NCBI GenBank assembly: GCA_036785705.1
Contig: JAWUZG010000018.1
Location: forward strand, 5,181,501-5,245,500
DNA length: 64,000 nucleotides
Source: Acanthornis magna
Taxonomy: Eukaryota > Chordata > Aves > Passeriformes > Acanthizidae
Reading direction: 5' to 3'
A program made the translations under genes and the position numbers. Shown in pieces: positions 50,901 through 62,500 of the stretch (its first letter is position 1; each line of letters opens with the position of its first letter). Under the pieces are notes generated by a model. It worked only from the letters and a program-made list of their open reading frames with translations, was not told where the DNA came from and searched no databases.

Positions 50901-53900
50901 CCGTTGTAATTCTCTGGAATCTCTGAGGGTGTACATATAAGCTTTCCTGCTCTTTGCAAAACTGATGCTTAAAAGATCAGTGAAAACTGTGTAAGGCAAT
51001 AAATATTATAAATACCCTATTGCTGACTGGGGAGAGAGATATTGCTTAAGTCACAGAGGGGACGGAAGCTTTCTCTGGACAGCCCAACCACCTGCCTCTC
51101 CATTTTTGGGCAGGAAAGGTTAACAAGTGGTGAACTTACTCATCCAGTGCTGTGCCAGCTGGCACAGCTGAGCTAAGATGCACCCATGTGCCCATTACCT
51201 GACACAAAATATTGCTATCCCATATAAGAAAGTTGGTGCTGAGGGTTCCTCAGTTGTGGAAGGGTTTTTCTGTGGCACCAAAAAAAATGCTTTGTGCTTA
51301 TATAAATCGCAGAAAGTTTTATGCCTGTGTTGCCAGCTACTGTTCATTATAAAGCAGTACACATATCTATGGCATTAACTGGTCACCAATTTACTTTAAG
51401 TAAAAGTTATTACTAATTTATAACTTGTTTTTCACAAAGGCTGATTTGGGACGTGAGATTCATGCTTTATCTGCTGCCAGCAAACCGCTGGCATCTTGGA
51501 CTGCTCAGCAGGCAGCCCAGGAGTGCCGAGAAGCTTGTGGAGGACATGGTTACCTTGCCAGTAAGTTACAGACCCCTGCATGCACTGATCAGAAAGAGAA
51601 TAGTTATTTTGGTGTGTTCTTTGACTGCTGTTCTGTCATGATGTCTGAATTTTAGCAATGTGTTTAGAAAGTATTTTATCTTCATATCCATATTTTTAAA
51701 TTTTATTTCATACCTAAAGTCACCAACCCCCCCGTAAACCTGCAGAGCATCTGCACCAGCATTTGGACAGACTGTACAAGTAATTCAGTCTCAGTTTCAA
51801 AAATAAAGATGCAGACTTTATGGATGAAAATTCCTTGTGTGAGTTAAATGCCACACTTTTTAGAAATCTACTGTACAAGCTAATCAGAGAATTTTCAAGC
51901 TCATCTGTTTGTAACAATAGTTTTACATACAGGAACAGACAACTCTCTTGCATTTTGTCACAGAATAATTATTTAACCTCTCTTAGTTTCTACTAATACA
52001 TTGCAATATATTAAACTGTGGACTTGTTCTTACTCAGTGAATCGTCTGGGTGAAATCCGAAATGACAATGATCCAAACTGCACGTATGAGGGAGATAACA
52101 ATGTCCTGCTTCAGCAAACCAGCAACTACTTAATGAGCTGGATGAACTGCATAAGAGGTATGTTTTCATTGTGGAATCTTATGCTGGACCCAACAGTGTG
52201 TAGCTAATGGAATTAGGAGGTAATTTCATACTGAAAGCAATTGGCAGTCATTTAATAATTTTGTAGAGCATAAATAATGTGCTTCAGACTCCATCATATG
52301 GTACATTCCCAATACAGAAATATTTGCTGCAAGAAGTATTCTTTCTCCTGTCTTGCAGAAGCTAGCTAGATGTTTTGCCATCCCTACTCAAGTTAAGCCC
52401 TGTCTTATTCCCTGAGAAGTGCAGTTTAGTTCAGCGGAATTACCTCAGTACTGCATCCAGCTCTGGGGTCCTAAGCAAGAAAGATGGGCCCTGTTAAAGA
52501 GGGTCCAGAGGAGGCCATCAAGACTGGAGCACCTCTGCTATGACACAGTCTGAGAGAGTTGGGTATGTTCAGCATAGGGAAGAGAAGGTTCATTATGGCC
52601 TTACAGACTTTAAAAAAAAAGAGGGAGAGCTACTTTTTACATAGACAGATAGTGGCGGGCCGAAGGGGAATGGTTTTAAACTAAAAGATGAGAAATTTAG
52701 ATTAGGTGTTAGGAAGAAATTCTTCTCTTCAAGGCTGATGAGACACTGGCACAGGTTGCCCAGAGAAGTTGTGGATGCCCCATCCCTGGAAGTGTTCAAG
52801 GCCAGATTGGCTAGGGCTTGGACCAACCTGGTCTAGTTGAAGGTGTCCCTGTCCAGGGTGGGAGGGTTGGAACAAGATGATCCTTAAGGCTCCTTCCAGC
52901 CCAAACTAGTCTATGATTCCGTGATTCTGTGTTGGTAAAGTTGTCGTCAGTCTCTTTATTGTACTTGAGACAGTTTATATCGTCTGTCTTGGTAGCAATA
53001 TCCATCACCACATCTTGGAGTTCTCTAGATTTTGTTTCACTTTTCCAGCAGTGAGTTTCACTAGCATCTTACAGAGCTGGAAAACTCAGCAATTGGAGTT
53101 GAATCTTATGGGGAATAATTATAGGCAGTGATGTCAGGTTTTTCCACACTTGTCCACTCGTCCTCTTTTGGCTGGAATAGGCCATAATAAAATAAATATT
53201 ATGGCCTAATTGCATCTGGCCTGTCAAATGTATGCATGGCTTTGTAATAGGCTTTTAGTTCCAAAAGTCTGATTTCTTTTCTCATAAATCATTTTTATTT
53301 TCTCTGGTATTTCAGATAAAGCTCCTTTTGAATCCCCTTTGGGAACAATAAACTTTTTGCAAGACTACCATCATATCCTTGGCTGGAAATTCACAGCCAT
53401 TAGTGTTGAAGATTGCATGGACTCCTCAGGTAGGCTTCTGCTGTTATTAAACTGATTCAAGAATCTTAAATTCCTTTCCAAGGGAAAGGATCCAGAGATT
53501 TGAGATTCAGCCCCTGCTACTTATTAGATATTTGTCATATTTGCTGACATTTTTTGTATTACATGCATTTTAATTTACTAAGAACATAGTTTGCATTTCA
53601 AAATACATTCTGTTTTCCCCAATTTCATTTCTGGACTGGAGCAAGGCATTGGATATTTTTCTTCCTTTTTTGTTCCTCCTAAATAACATTTCTGAGTTAG
53701 GGTGTTTCACCCCTGTATTGCTGTTTTCCAGTTCTCAGGGATTGCCACTACCTTCTATCATTAAGATACCTTCTTTTAGAAAACCATACAAGGGATTTAC
53801 AAGTATGTTGAAAAGGTGTGAAGTTTGTCAGCTTCTGACAGTTGCTTTTGGTTGTATAGAGAAAAACGAGTAATGGTGGAAAAAGAATTCCCTGTTCCTG

Positions 53901-56900
53901 CTTTACTCTGCCATAATCAAATCAAGTATGACAGTAGATGCTGTTCCCATTTGTGTATCACTGCGAGCCCAGACTGGCCCTTGGAGGCAAAAATTAAAAG
54001 GAATACCAACACATTATAATGAGAGAGCAACACCTAAATTAACATCTAAATTTAGGCAGCATGTAAACACTCCCAATACCCTTAAGTATACTCTACATTA
54101 AGTCTTCAGCTAAGAAACAAGCAAGGAGGATTCATGCAAGGACTTTATGCTGAATGACTTTTTACCTTAGAGTTCTAGGCTGCTCTAGAAATATGACATA
54201 ATTATGTACAAAGGTAGTAATTTAAATGTAATTACATCCAGCCACCAGTGAAACAATGCTGCAAGTCACATGCTTCCAGTAATTCTGGACTGTCTTCGCT
54301 TCTTGTATTCTCAGTTTTTTCGTGCCTTGCTGGCCTAAGTCTTAATGTGGAAAAAAATATTGCAAGCTAAAAAATTCCTTCAAGTAAGAAGTCTAAACTG
54401 AGCTGTGGACATGCCTTGTCTTCCAGCTTGCAGTCAGTTTGAAGTCACGTATGGCCAGACATGATTACGTCTTCACTGTACATTCACAATCTGACTGTCC
54501 TCCCCAGATTACTTACAGTATCTACAGTAAGGGACAAAGTGTTGTGTGAATGGATTGATTAATGCCTTCACTGTTCATCTCAAGTAATAAAATCTGGGAC
54601 TGCAGTAGAATTTGCATGTGGCTTCTTGCATTATAAATATGAACGTTAAGAATTTTTGTTTTCTCTTTCTCATAGTTCCTTTAGCAGCTTTTAAATGGCT
54701 GGTTTGCTACCTGCTCCGAGAAAGTGACCTAAAACTGAGTAAGGAGAAGCAGGCTGGGCTGAATGATTTTGAGGCAAAAAACAACTGTCAGGTAATACTT
54801 ATTAATCTTTCTTATTTTATGTATTTATTTTCATCCAAGTCTGTCTCTTTCTGTTAGTTTTATCTTCTGGTGTCATGAGATACAATTTCCTCAACCATAA
54901 AGCAACAAGTCAAATAAGTAATAAAACCTAATACCTGACCATGTGCATTGCATAGAACAGGATAGCAGGAGGACAGTTACCATTAGCAGAAGTCTTCCAG
55001 GACATACTTCCCTTCAGAAAAGTTGCAGGCATGTGCTGTGTGATGTCTGCAATTTTGATGGCACAATTTCTGAAGACTAAATCTATGAGTATTAAATACA
55101 CTGCAGCATCTGATTATTACTTCTCCATCTGTGCTTGTGGCCAAATACATACTGTAGGAAAGAATCTTGCTCTGGCAGGTAGGTAAACTAGATGACCTAA
55201 TAGGTCTTTTTCATCTCTAATTCCTATAGTGCAAAGTACTCATGAAAGATACCAGACTGACAGCATTGGAACCTGAAAAGGAAACATTGACAATTTACAT
55301 ATAGCAGATCCACTCTCTCACCAGAGAGTTTTAACAGCTAGGAATGGCTTAACTCCAAATTTCAGTATATATCCCCAAGCTCACCAGATTCCTCTGCTAC
55401 CTCCCTGAGAAAAACTGGCTCGCATCCAAAGAAAGAGCACTTGTCATTTGTCACTGAGAAAGATCCGTTCCCAGAAGATGGTTAGTGTCACTCACCTTAT
55501 CTGCAAAGCTCATTAAAAAACAGCAGGAAGGAATATTCAACTCGGCACCTAGAAAGAGCCAGCCTGGCTTCAACAGGGGATGATCTGTGTGAGACCACTG
55601 GCAGAGTGGAGAAAATCTTTCTTGTTTTTACCCTATATACAGCTTATTAGGGAAACTCTTCAGGGTCAAATCCAGAATGGGAATTGCCAGAAATTCCAGT
55701 CTGATTGCCTGTCAGTTGGCCAGGTTTTGGTGAAGCTGGTGGTGGGGCCAGTGTGTTGGAGAGAGTGGTGTGCTCAGAAATATGAAGATTGTCTTCTCTA
55801 TTATATTTAAACTTCAAAGATATTCAGGCACACAACTGCTTTTGAGATAGGTGTTGAAATACCTTAGGTCATTAGGTTTTCTTTTCTCTCTACAATTCAT
55901 CCTCAGGACAGCAGGATTTTTTATTTTAAATGTCACACTTCAAAAACATCTGAAAATTATTTACAGGCTGTGCTTTGAAGACATGTACATATTTGATTTT
56001 AAACTTTCTGGGCATGAAGAAACACTTTTCTGTCAGCCCAGTGGTTGACTAATAGAAAATATTTGTTCATGCTGTGGGGGATCTGGAAGAGATTCCTAGC
56101 CTATCCCTAGGTTATTTTAGTTTGGGGCAGCTTGAGAGAAACAATAGAGAAGTGCAAGGACAGGTAGAGAGGAGTATAGAATTATAGGAGAAAAAAACAA
56201 GAAAATAATTCTTAATGTTTCATTTGTGGTATTAAGACTTATTTCATTCTCACTAGGGAATTGACATTCATATCTCAAAAAGTCTATCTAGTAAGGGGGC
56301 AGTCCTCCCTAATCCTGCAGAGCATAGATGTGTGTTTTGCTGTTCATGCATGTATCTGAGCTGGGACATAAGTATACCACCAGGCAGCTATTGAAAGAGA
56401 CAGCAGCACTCTGTTGGAAGAGAGCTGTTGGAATCTGCCTTTTTTACGTGCTGCAGTAGATTTAAATTCAAGGATAAAGCTAGTACCTTAAAGAAAAAAA
56501 GAAAAACTAATCAACTAATTCTAAATGAAAAAAATTAAACACCCAACCCTTAACAAATGGACTAAAAACAAACATGAGTTACAGCATTGCAGCAAGTCAG
56601 CCAGGACAGCAATGGCTTCATATTCCTGTTCTGTTCACCAGCTAGAACGCTGTCAGTCAGCAGGCTATTTCACGGTAGCACATATAGCAAAGGTGAAGTA
56701 TATAAACGTAGACAAATGTTCCTATGTAAGCACAATCACTTAAGGTTTTATACTTCACATTAACAGTAACTGGTGACTTGTCTTTCTCATCAGATAGTCG
56801 GCAAGGACTAGTTGCATAGTTCCTTCAAAACATACTGAAATCTATTGCAATCCATTAACATACTCCACTCATTCTGATGTGATCAGATTTTTATTTATTA

Positions 56901-59900
56901 TTTGAAGGAACTGTAATAATTTTCAATAGGAAGATTTTATCCTCTTTATAAAATTCTGCATAGTATTAAATAAATATAAACCTACCTTTTCTTTGTAGAG
57001 TTATGTCGGTTTGTTAACAACCCTAAAATCAGCAAACCTGATTTTGCATTGTCTTCTCTCTAATGTAACTCCTTAATCCCATAAAACCTGGGTGCAAATG
57101 CCAAATTACAGTGGTAATAGGCATGCAGTCTTATTTCTAAGAGGCATTTCATGAGACATTTCATAACTAAGCTTTGCATAGGCATTGTAGAAAGTGTTTC
57201 CTCCTACTGTTTCTTAGAATTTCTCAAGCTAGATCATCACACCTAAATAAACAGAGCTCCACTGTCTCGACCAGACCAATGCCATTCTGCACAGGCTGAG
57301 GACTGGTTCTTTGTATTTTGTTACTCAGTGTCCTTCTTCTCTGTCTCCTAAGGTGTACTACTGTCGATCCCTGGCGATTGCTTTTATCGAGCTAACGGCC
57401 TTGCAGCGGTACCACGACTACACTCACGATCCCAACGTCCCCGCGGCTCTGCAGCCAGTGCTTAGGAATCTCAGTGCTCTCTATGGGCTCTGGTCCTTGA
57501 GTAAACACCTGGCTGTGCTCTACCAAGGTGAGATCAGCTCCCTGAATATGCTGTGCATGTCACTTTGATAAAGTCCTGACTTGGCAGGGGCTGGGAATCG
57601 TAGCAAGGATTTATGTTAGAGTATTTTCTTACTGCTTGTTTAATATAAAACAATCATTCTTGACCAATTTTTCAAGAGTAGGAATCTGCAGTGAAAAATT
57701 AATCCAAAAGGCTTTCTCTTACCTCACAGATGATGGAGAGATTACAAGTTTTGCTGTGATCTAGTGCTTGTGTGAGAGGGTGAAGGATGGGCAGCAAGAT
57801 GCTGTAGTATAGCCTGTTACTGCAAAAGGCTCTACCTAGTTTAGATTAACAGTTTTGCAGTCAGCTCATTAATGAAAGACTGTTAGTTCAATTGCACAGG
57901 TGCAGCTACTTAGTCTCTTGACTACTGAACTCATGAACTTTGCCAAAAGTTTCTATCAGTGTAATCTTAACTTGTAATGTGTCTCTGTGAATGTTTTTAA
58001 GGTGGCTATGCTTCAGGTGAACAACCTGGGAGATTTATTCAGGATGCTATTCTGGAGCTCTGCCACAGGGTAAGCCTGTTTATTATGATTAAATAATAAT
58101 ATAGTATATAAACACTGAGAGAGATATATGATTTGTGGTCCTCAGATTATTCTGTACTTCACAGGGTAAATTAGCAAGATGTTATATTAATGGTTTCTGA
58201 ATAGTTTTCTGTAAAGTTTAGCAACTCATTGACCCTGAATCTAGTCTTGATTTATTTACCAATAAATGGAGAACAATATGTCCTACAAAATGAGGCATTT
58301 GCAGCCTCACAATCTTCATTGGAAAGCCAGTGAAATATTTCAATCCTGGTTTTTTTATTTCATTTTTGAGTTAGCTTGTGATGTTTTTTTCTTTGCACAA
58401 AAGCTTTCCAAACTACAACATATTCTTTGCAGGTCAGCAAAATTTCAAAGAAGAATTTGTACATTATGTTTTTTAAGTCCAAAAATATATGTGTTTATGT
58501 GTGTAAACAGCACCATATTGGTTAAAATGTGTTTAAAATCCCCTAGGTAGAGGAGGAAAGCATTTCAAATACATCCTCTATTGGCAGTTACCCTGGGAGT
58601 GAAAAAATCAAAATAAAACTAGGCTACTTATTGTGGATTGCTCTTAAATTATCAAAGCCAGTATTTAATGAAAATAATTTTTATGCTGCTCTGTTGTTCA
58701 GCCATAGACAACTACAGAAGTTGTCAAATATATGTCCTTTGGTTTTAAACAGTTGAAAGATGATGCAGTTGCCTTGGTTGATGTCATTGCTCCTCCCGAC
58801 TTCATTCTCAATTCTCCCATTGGTAAAGCAAATGGAGAGGTAAGAAAACCCATTGTAAAATTTGTAAGTTTAATCATGAAGAAGATTATTGCCTGTAAAT
58901 AGCCTTAACATACTCAAGACACTTCACAAGTACAAAAGAAAAGAAAGACACTTTTTCTGTGGAAAATGCTACCAGAGTTAAATTGATGTAACTTTGCATT
59001 TACTAGAGATAAGGTTCAATGGGAAACTTGCTTTGCTCTAGTTTGCTGTGTGGGGATCTGTGCATTGAACCAAAAAAAAGGCTGAAAGAAATTTTTTGGT
59101 ATAGTTACAAAAAGCAAGACTTTAGAGCATAAGAATGGCCATCCTGGATTCTGTTCACAGAATACCCTGTGACTGGCAGAGAGGGATGGACAAAGAGAAC
59201 ATTATGAAAGAGGTGAAATACTGAGGTGTTATATCCCTGATGTCTCAGCTGTTGGCAGTTCAAGAGATGTCTCCTGCCATAGGTTCTGTTTGTATCATTC
59301 TGTCTAGTAGCCACAAATGTGTCTATTCTCTATTTTTTCCATCCTTTTTCAAATTTAGCTGCCATTTGGCTGTATATCGCACCATCATTTCTTCAATTTA
59401 ATTATGAGTATTGTGAGAAAATACTTCCTAGTCCCAGTCCATATATATTTACTACCTGTGGGAGCCTTTTCATTCCTCTGACAGACCTTGTTTTCCTTCT
59501 CTGTGTGTTTTCTACCTCTGGCATATACTTTCTGAAGTGTCATAACAGACCTACAAGCAGGACTCTGGATGGGAGTGCACCATGCAGTTGGCTACAACAG
59601 CTCCTGGTCCCTCCCTGCCTTTTTTTGGCGTATTTCAAGATCTGCATTTTATTCCAAAGTGTCAGCAAACCAAAAATCTTGCTTACTGGCCAAACCTACT
59701 CAGCAGGGCCAAGCTGTGGGATGACTATTCTGTAGAGACCAGTCCACAGTAGTTTGGGTTGGTGTGGATGGACACTGTAGACAATCCCTGGAGCCTGGGG
59801 ACCCTGCCAGGGTATTTGACAGGAATGCTGCATCCAATAGTCTCCATGGTTTGTAGTATTCCATCGCTTCTTGTCCAGGGCTCCCTGTTGTTCCCATGGT

Positions 59901-62096
59901 GATCAGGGAATACAGAAGGCAGAACAGATGTTTCTAGGCTGACCTAACACAATGATTACTTTGTTAACACAGCCTTTACAAATGAAGCAGGAAAGGCTGG
60001 CTCTACCTATCCAGCCATCTCCTAGAGGGCTGTAATCACCACTGGAAACTTTTTTTCCATTTCTGTAGGTATTTGAGGATTAAATTAATGCAGGAGGTCA
60101 TGGGAGCGAAGTTCCAAAGGTAACTCTTAAGAGAAAGAACACAATTTGTAGGAATGTGAAGAATATCTGTATTGGCCAAAAGCCCATTTTAGCACATTTT
60201 GCAGTCTCTAGCAGAAGCTGTGAGCAGATGCTAGAGGCAGAAATATAAAATGTGGTACAAGTACACAGTGATTTGTTCCTAGAAGAGTGTCCCCTTCCTA
60301 GCAGTCACCTGGAGATTTCTTATCAGCAGCTGGTAAAGCTGTCATGTGATGGATTTGACAGGTTCCTCATTGGCTAGCTCTTAGCTCTTAGCTCTTGCAA
60401 ATGCAGAAGCCACAGAGACTGTATAATATTAGATACTAATATTAGGGGTATAATATGTGAAACATACACATAGGAATTTAAACACTGCTGACTTCCTCGT
60501 GTACTATTTTTTTAATAAATTCTTGAATCATTGAGAAAATAATTTCAATCAGTGCCATTCAACCAATGCTCTATAGAATTCAAGAAGGTTTTCTGAACTG
60601 CCTGTAAGTCTGTGGGTTTCAACTTGTGTAAATACTTTCGGCTGAAATTTGAAACAGGCTGCCAATCTCTCACTCAAAGAAAATACTTAATAAAGATCCT
60701 TGTCTCCTGGCTGTCTATGTTTAATTCTCTATTCACTGCTATCTTTGCAACTTCTAAACTTCTAAGAACTAACGCAGATATTTTAGTAAGAATTACACTC
60801 TGGTAAAGGATAGATTATCCAAGTAAAACAAAAGAATGAATTTAATTCAGGGTAAGTTGTGTTGTGCTGCTGTGGACAGTAAGCACTGTACGCCACAGAT
60901 CATAGCTGGAGCAGAGAAAAAAATTCAATTTTTTTCAAATTCAATTCAATTCAAAATTTAGGGTTAAGCCCTAAAACAGAATTCAGATTCTCTGTAAAAA
61001 ATACTTTGATAGTGTGGACATAATTTCCCCATAGATTTTTTGACAATCTCAGCCTAAGTGTGTGAAGGTATTGCCACATTTATTTCAGGATTAATTAAAA
61101 ATTGTTAGACAATATTTAATCAAAATTAGAATGGACTAAATAGTTAACATTAGCCTATGGAATCATGGTAAACCATCTTCCATATTAAATATATTTCAGT
61201 ATTTATTTATATTGTCACAGCTATATAGGGCCATATAATCTTTTGATGTATGAAAAAAAGCTTTTCACTTTACCTCACTATCTGTTTTTATACTACATTA
61301 ATATTTTATTATACTGAACTGTATCTTACTGCTTAAAATATATTTCTTTCCTGATCTTTCATTAAAATTTTTTTAAGTTTTAAGGTGTTGTTAATTATGA
61401 ATTGACAAATATTGCTAAAATCGCACTCTTGAAAAATTTGCTTCTTTTTAACTCTTCCACAAAAAAATTGCAGATTGATAAAATAACAAATGAACACTCT
61501 TCTTATGAGAGAAAAGTTTCTTATGCTCAACAGTTCACATCTGGGAGAGTTCTGTTCCTTTCCAGAAATGTGTCGAAACAAAGATAACAACAGCCATCCA
61601 TGAGTGCTTTCAGACACAGTCCTCAGGTTTGGACAGAACAAGGATTAGCTTAATATGATCTTGATGGTTCCAAATTTCTACCTTTGATAATACAGCTCCT
61701 GTCAAGTCGAAAACAAGAAATAGTGAAGTTTACTGGTTGCCTGCTCTTATGCCAAGGATGGTCTAAATGATTTACACAGAAATCTGATGTTTACAGTACT
61801 TTGAAATTTTCTGCTTTATTGTTCTGTTTGTTCTTGCCTGTACATAATTATTCACATTTGTTATCTAAAAATTCAATCCAAAATGTCATTTCAACCAATC
61901 ATTTAAATAATTTATCCTGCAGAAGTTTTCTTTGTTTCTTCTATATGCACTAATCGTTTTTATTATTATTTTGCAGTTATATAAAAATATATGGGGAGAG
62001 ATCCTTCAAGGCAACAAAGCTCTGACCAGACCTTCATGGTGGGCAGAAGTTTGTATTAATAAACCTGTTATAGGCAGGCTGAGGTCAAGATTGTAA
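32809..62096 (+). CDS. ACOX3: peroxisomal acyl-CoA oxidase 3 (pristanoyl type), 17 coding exons
   Basis: An FAD enzyme that oxidises 2-methyl-branched acyl-CoAs such as pristanoyl-CoA to the trans-2-enoyl-CoA with transfer of electrons to O2, producing H2O2. It is the first step of peroxisomal beta-oxidation. The spliced CDS is 2121 nt (706 residues; human about 700). Visible features are the family signature [12 protein letters not shown] (163-174) in the flavin/substrate region, FWVGNMGK and [27 protein letters not shown] (433-440), and [19 protein letters not shown] with the expected catalytic base Glu458. The C-terminal oxidase domain ends RSRL, so the last three residues SRL are a type-1 peroxisomal signal. 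The start has a good context (ACAATGG). All 16 introns within the CDS are GT-AG and phase-consistent. Divergent neighbour: TRMT44. Coordinates are the whole span; exons follow. Confidence 0.97.
34498..34731 (+). CDS. ACOX3: ACOX3 exon 3
   Basis: 234 nt, phase 0, residues 57-134. It contains [12 protein letters not shown] and [12 protein letters not shown], both family-conserved. The donor ATT|GTAAGT is followed by readthrough codons that are not part of the protein. Confidence 0.96.
35743..35814 (+). CDS. ACOX3: ACOX3 exon 4
   Basis: 72 nt, phase 0, residues 135-158, starting VFGGAI and ending IRNME. This is the least conserved N-terminal exon and is one residue shorter than my alignment to human. 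It was placed from splice sites and the joining frame. Confidence 0.93.
36511..36600 (+). CDS. ACOX3: ACOX3 exon 5, family signature
   Basis: 90 nt, phase 0, residues 159-188. [20 protein letters not shown] is the diagnostic acyl-CoA oxidase segment that contacts flavin and the acyl-CoA. Confidence 0.97.
37072..37215 (+). CDS. ACOX3: ACOX3 exon 6
   Basis: 144 nt, phase 0, residues 189-236. It contains [27 protein letters not shown] and LHSFIVQ. An in-frame run-on past the donor CAG|GTAGGG soon meets a stop. Confidence 0.97.
38069..38157 (+). CDS. ACOX3: ACOX3 exon 7
   Basis: 89 nt, residues 237-265 plus two bases of Gly266. It contains [20 protein letters not shown], nearly invariant in the family. 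The donor is GG|GTAAGT. Confidence 0.97.
38158..47752 (+). other. ACOX3 intron 7, the largest intron
   Basis: 9.6 kb, AT-rich, with homopolymer runs (about 38290, 39908, 46801 and 47479) and one CR1 fragment (45274-45543). A chance 558-nt open frame lies on the minus strand at 41079-41636. No other exon or RNA gene is recognised. Confidence 0.85.
45274..45543 (+). repeat. CR1 LINE 3' fragment, plus orientation
   Basis: It includes the CR1 block with CTGCCCAGGGAAGGGGTGGA and CATCCCTGGAAGAGTTCAA, the ACATGGTTTAGTGGTGAACA block, and the terminal AATGATTCTATGAT tail. This is the youngest-looking tail type in the window, inserted in ACOX3 intron 7 in the sense direction. Confidence 0.92.
47753..47849 (+). 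CDS. ACOX3: ACOX3 exon 8
   Basis: 97 nt completing Gly266 and encoding 267-298. It starts [16 protein letters not shown] and ends YSSSVK, matching human FAMFHKVRIPRQNLLD. Its frame has no long flanking open stretch, so it was found by homology. The acceptor has a weak pyrimidine tract (TTGTTCAAACAG). The length is not a multiple of three, so skipping would break the frame. Confidence 0.95.
48264..48446 (+). CDS. ACOX3: ACOX3 exon 9
   Basis: 183 nt, phase 0, residues 299-359. It contains [30 protein letters not shown] and [11 protein letters not shown], with the RRQFGP motif typical of acyl-CoA oxidases. Confidence 0.97.
49528..49584. repeat. perfect 23-bp inverted repeat (hairpin) in ACOX3 intron 9
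   Basis: Arm 49528-49550 (CAATAACCACCTATAACATAATT) pairs without mismatch with 49562-49584, separated by an 11-nt loop. The complementarity continues imperfectly outward for a few bases. It lies 107 bp upstream of exon 10. It could be a small foldback element or a transcript hairpin. Confidence 0.9.
49691..49813 (+). CDS. ACOX3: ACOX3 exon 10
   Basis: 123 nt, phase 0, residues 360-400. [20 protein letters not shown] aligns with human [20 protein letters not shown]. The second half ([19 protein letters not shown]) is less conserved. Confidence 0.96.
51440..51560 (+). CDS. ACOX3: ACOX3 exon 11
   Basis: 121 nt, residues 401-440 plus one base of Met441. It contains [20 protein letters not shown] and [13 protein letters not shown], the latter beside the active site. 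The acceptor CACAAAG is pyrimidine-poor next to the AG, but the frame and homology are clear. Confidence 0.97.
52038..52157 (+). CDS. ACOX3: ACOX3 exon 12, catalytic glutamate
   Basis: 120 nt completing Met441 and encoding 442-480. It contains [20 protein letters not shown]. By comparison with rat ACOX1, where the base is the Glu of the CTFEGEN motif, Glu458 in CTYEGDN is the catalytic base. It ends with one base of Asp481. Confidence 0.97.
52450..52931 (+). repeat. 5'-truncated CR1 LINE, plus orientation
   Basis: A fragment of about 480 bp. It starts with a CTGCATCCAGCTCTGGGGTC-type block and GTCCAGAGGAGGCC (reverse-transcriptase C-terminus), runs through GCCCAGAGAAGTTGTGGATG and GGTGTCCCTGTCC, and ends CTATGATTCCGTGATTCTGTG. 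It contains a short A run and frame breaks. It is in ACOX3 intron 12 in the sense direction. Confidence 0.93.
53316..53429 (+). CDS. ACOX3: ACOX3 exon 13
   Basis: 114 nt completing Asp481 and encoding 482-518 plus one base. It contains [20 protein letters not shown], comparable to human SPLKSVDFLDAYPGILGQKF, then EDCMDSS. Confidence 0.95.
54676..54791 (+). CDS. ACOX3: ACOX3 exon 14
   Basis: 116 nt completing Val519 and encoding 520-557. It contains [15 protein letters not shown] and [10 protein letters not shown], aligning with human [15 protein letters not shown] and SDFEARNKCQ. This is the start of the C-terminal oxidase domain. Confidence 0.96.
54792..57352 (+). other. ACOX3 intron 14
   Basis: A 2.6-kb AT-rich intron. 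A degenerate CR1-like tail may lie at 55175-55230. Nothing else is recognised. Confidence 0.8.
55175..55230 (+). repeat. probable degenerate CR1 tail
   Basis: A GGCAGGTAGGTAAACTAGAT block followed by AGGTCTTTTTCATCTCTAAT resembles the CR1 end (ACTAGATGACCT, AGGTC, CTAATTC). It is short and diverged. Confidence 0.5.
57353..57527 (+). CDS. ACOX3: ACOX3 exon 15
   Basis: 175 nt, residues 558-615 plus one base of Gly616. It contains [19 protein letters not shown] and [19 protein letters not shown] (human LSALYALWSLSRHAALLYR). It is GC-richer than its surroundings. Confidence 0.96.
58002..58069 (+). CDS. ACOX3: ACOX3 exon 16
   Basis: A short 68-nt exon completing Gly616 and encoding 617-638 ([20 protein letters not shown] and two more residues), matching human [20 protein letters not shown]. 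It was found by joining frames between exons 15 and 17. Confidence 0.96.
58753..58839 (+). CDS. ACOX3: ACOX3 exon 17
   Basis: 87 nt, phase 0, residues 639-667. [20 protein letters not shown] is nearly identical to human, followed by SPIGKANGE. Confidence 0.97.
58840..61976 (+). other. ACOX3 intron 17
   Basis: A 3.1-kb intron with a possible old LINE remnant (59125-59480), a three-copy 7-bp tandem repeat near 60374-60396 and an AATTC-rich stretch near 60925-60960. Confidence 0.8.
59125..59480 (+). repeat. probable ancient LINE (CR1/L3-like) 3' remnant
   Basis: The sequence begins with a TAAGAATGGCCATCCTGG block. Later it has a GTGAGAAAATACTTCCTAGT block in the same order and spacing as the old amniote CR1 families. 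The rest is strongly diverged, so this is a pattern-based call without alignment. Confidence 0.45.
61977..62096 (+). CDS. ACOX3: ACOX3 exon 18 (last coding), peroxisomal signal
   Basis: 120 nt encoding residues 668-706 and the TAA at 62094-62096. It contains [31 protein letters not shown] and the C-terminus LRSRL. The final SRL is a PTS1 variant of the SKL used by human ACOX3. Confidence 0.97.
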   Translation, partial: LYKNIWGEILQGNKALTRPSWWAEVCINKPVIGRLRSRL

Positions 62097-62500
62097 ACCA
62101 AACAACTTGTAAGAGTCTGGATGGGCCTGAGATGGATACCTCATTTCAAACATCAGGAGGAAATGAGACCATATGTCAAACACTGAAAATGGAAGAGATT
62201 TGCATTGAGAGGTGCCAAGTTTTAAAATAACTTTGAAATCAAGTCCAACTTGATCTCAGGGACTGTTAACATAATAATGACAAGGGCAAGAGGAACATGT
62301 CTGCACACTGTACATATTTACTCAATTAAATTTTAAAAAATGAAGATTCATTATGATTGCTGCTTTGCAAAGTTTATATAAAATAATTTTTCCAATCAGT
62401 CTTTTGTCATTGCTTTCACATTACAGAAGGTAAATAATTTAAAAACATTTCTACTAGGGATTACGAATAAACTGACAAAAGCAAAAAAAAAAAAAAAATT
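62097..62500 (+). other. ACOX3 3' UTR (approximate)
   Basis: AT-rich sequence after the stop. Candidate signals are ATTAAA near 62323 and a canonical AATAAA at 62466-62471, shortly before a genomic A run at 62484-62500. The true cleavage site cannot be seen, and internal priming at the A run would mislead cDNA-based mapping. Confidence 0.5.

Noticed and set aside
60374..60396. (TAGCTCT)3 tandem repeat
   Set aside because: Three copies of a 7-bp unit is ordinary replication slippage with no context suggesting function.
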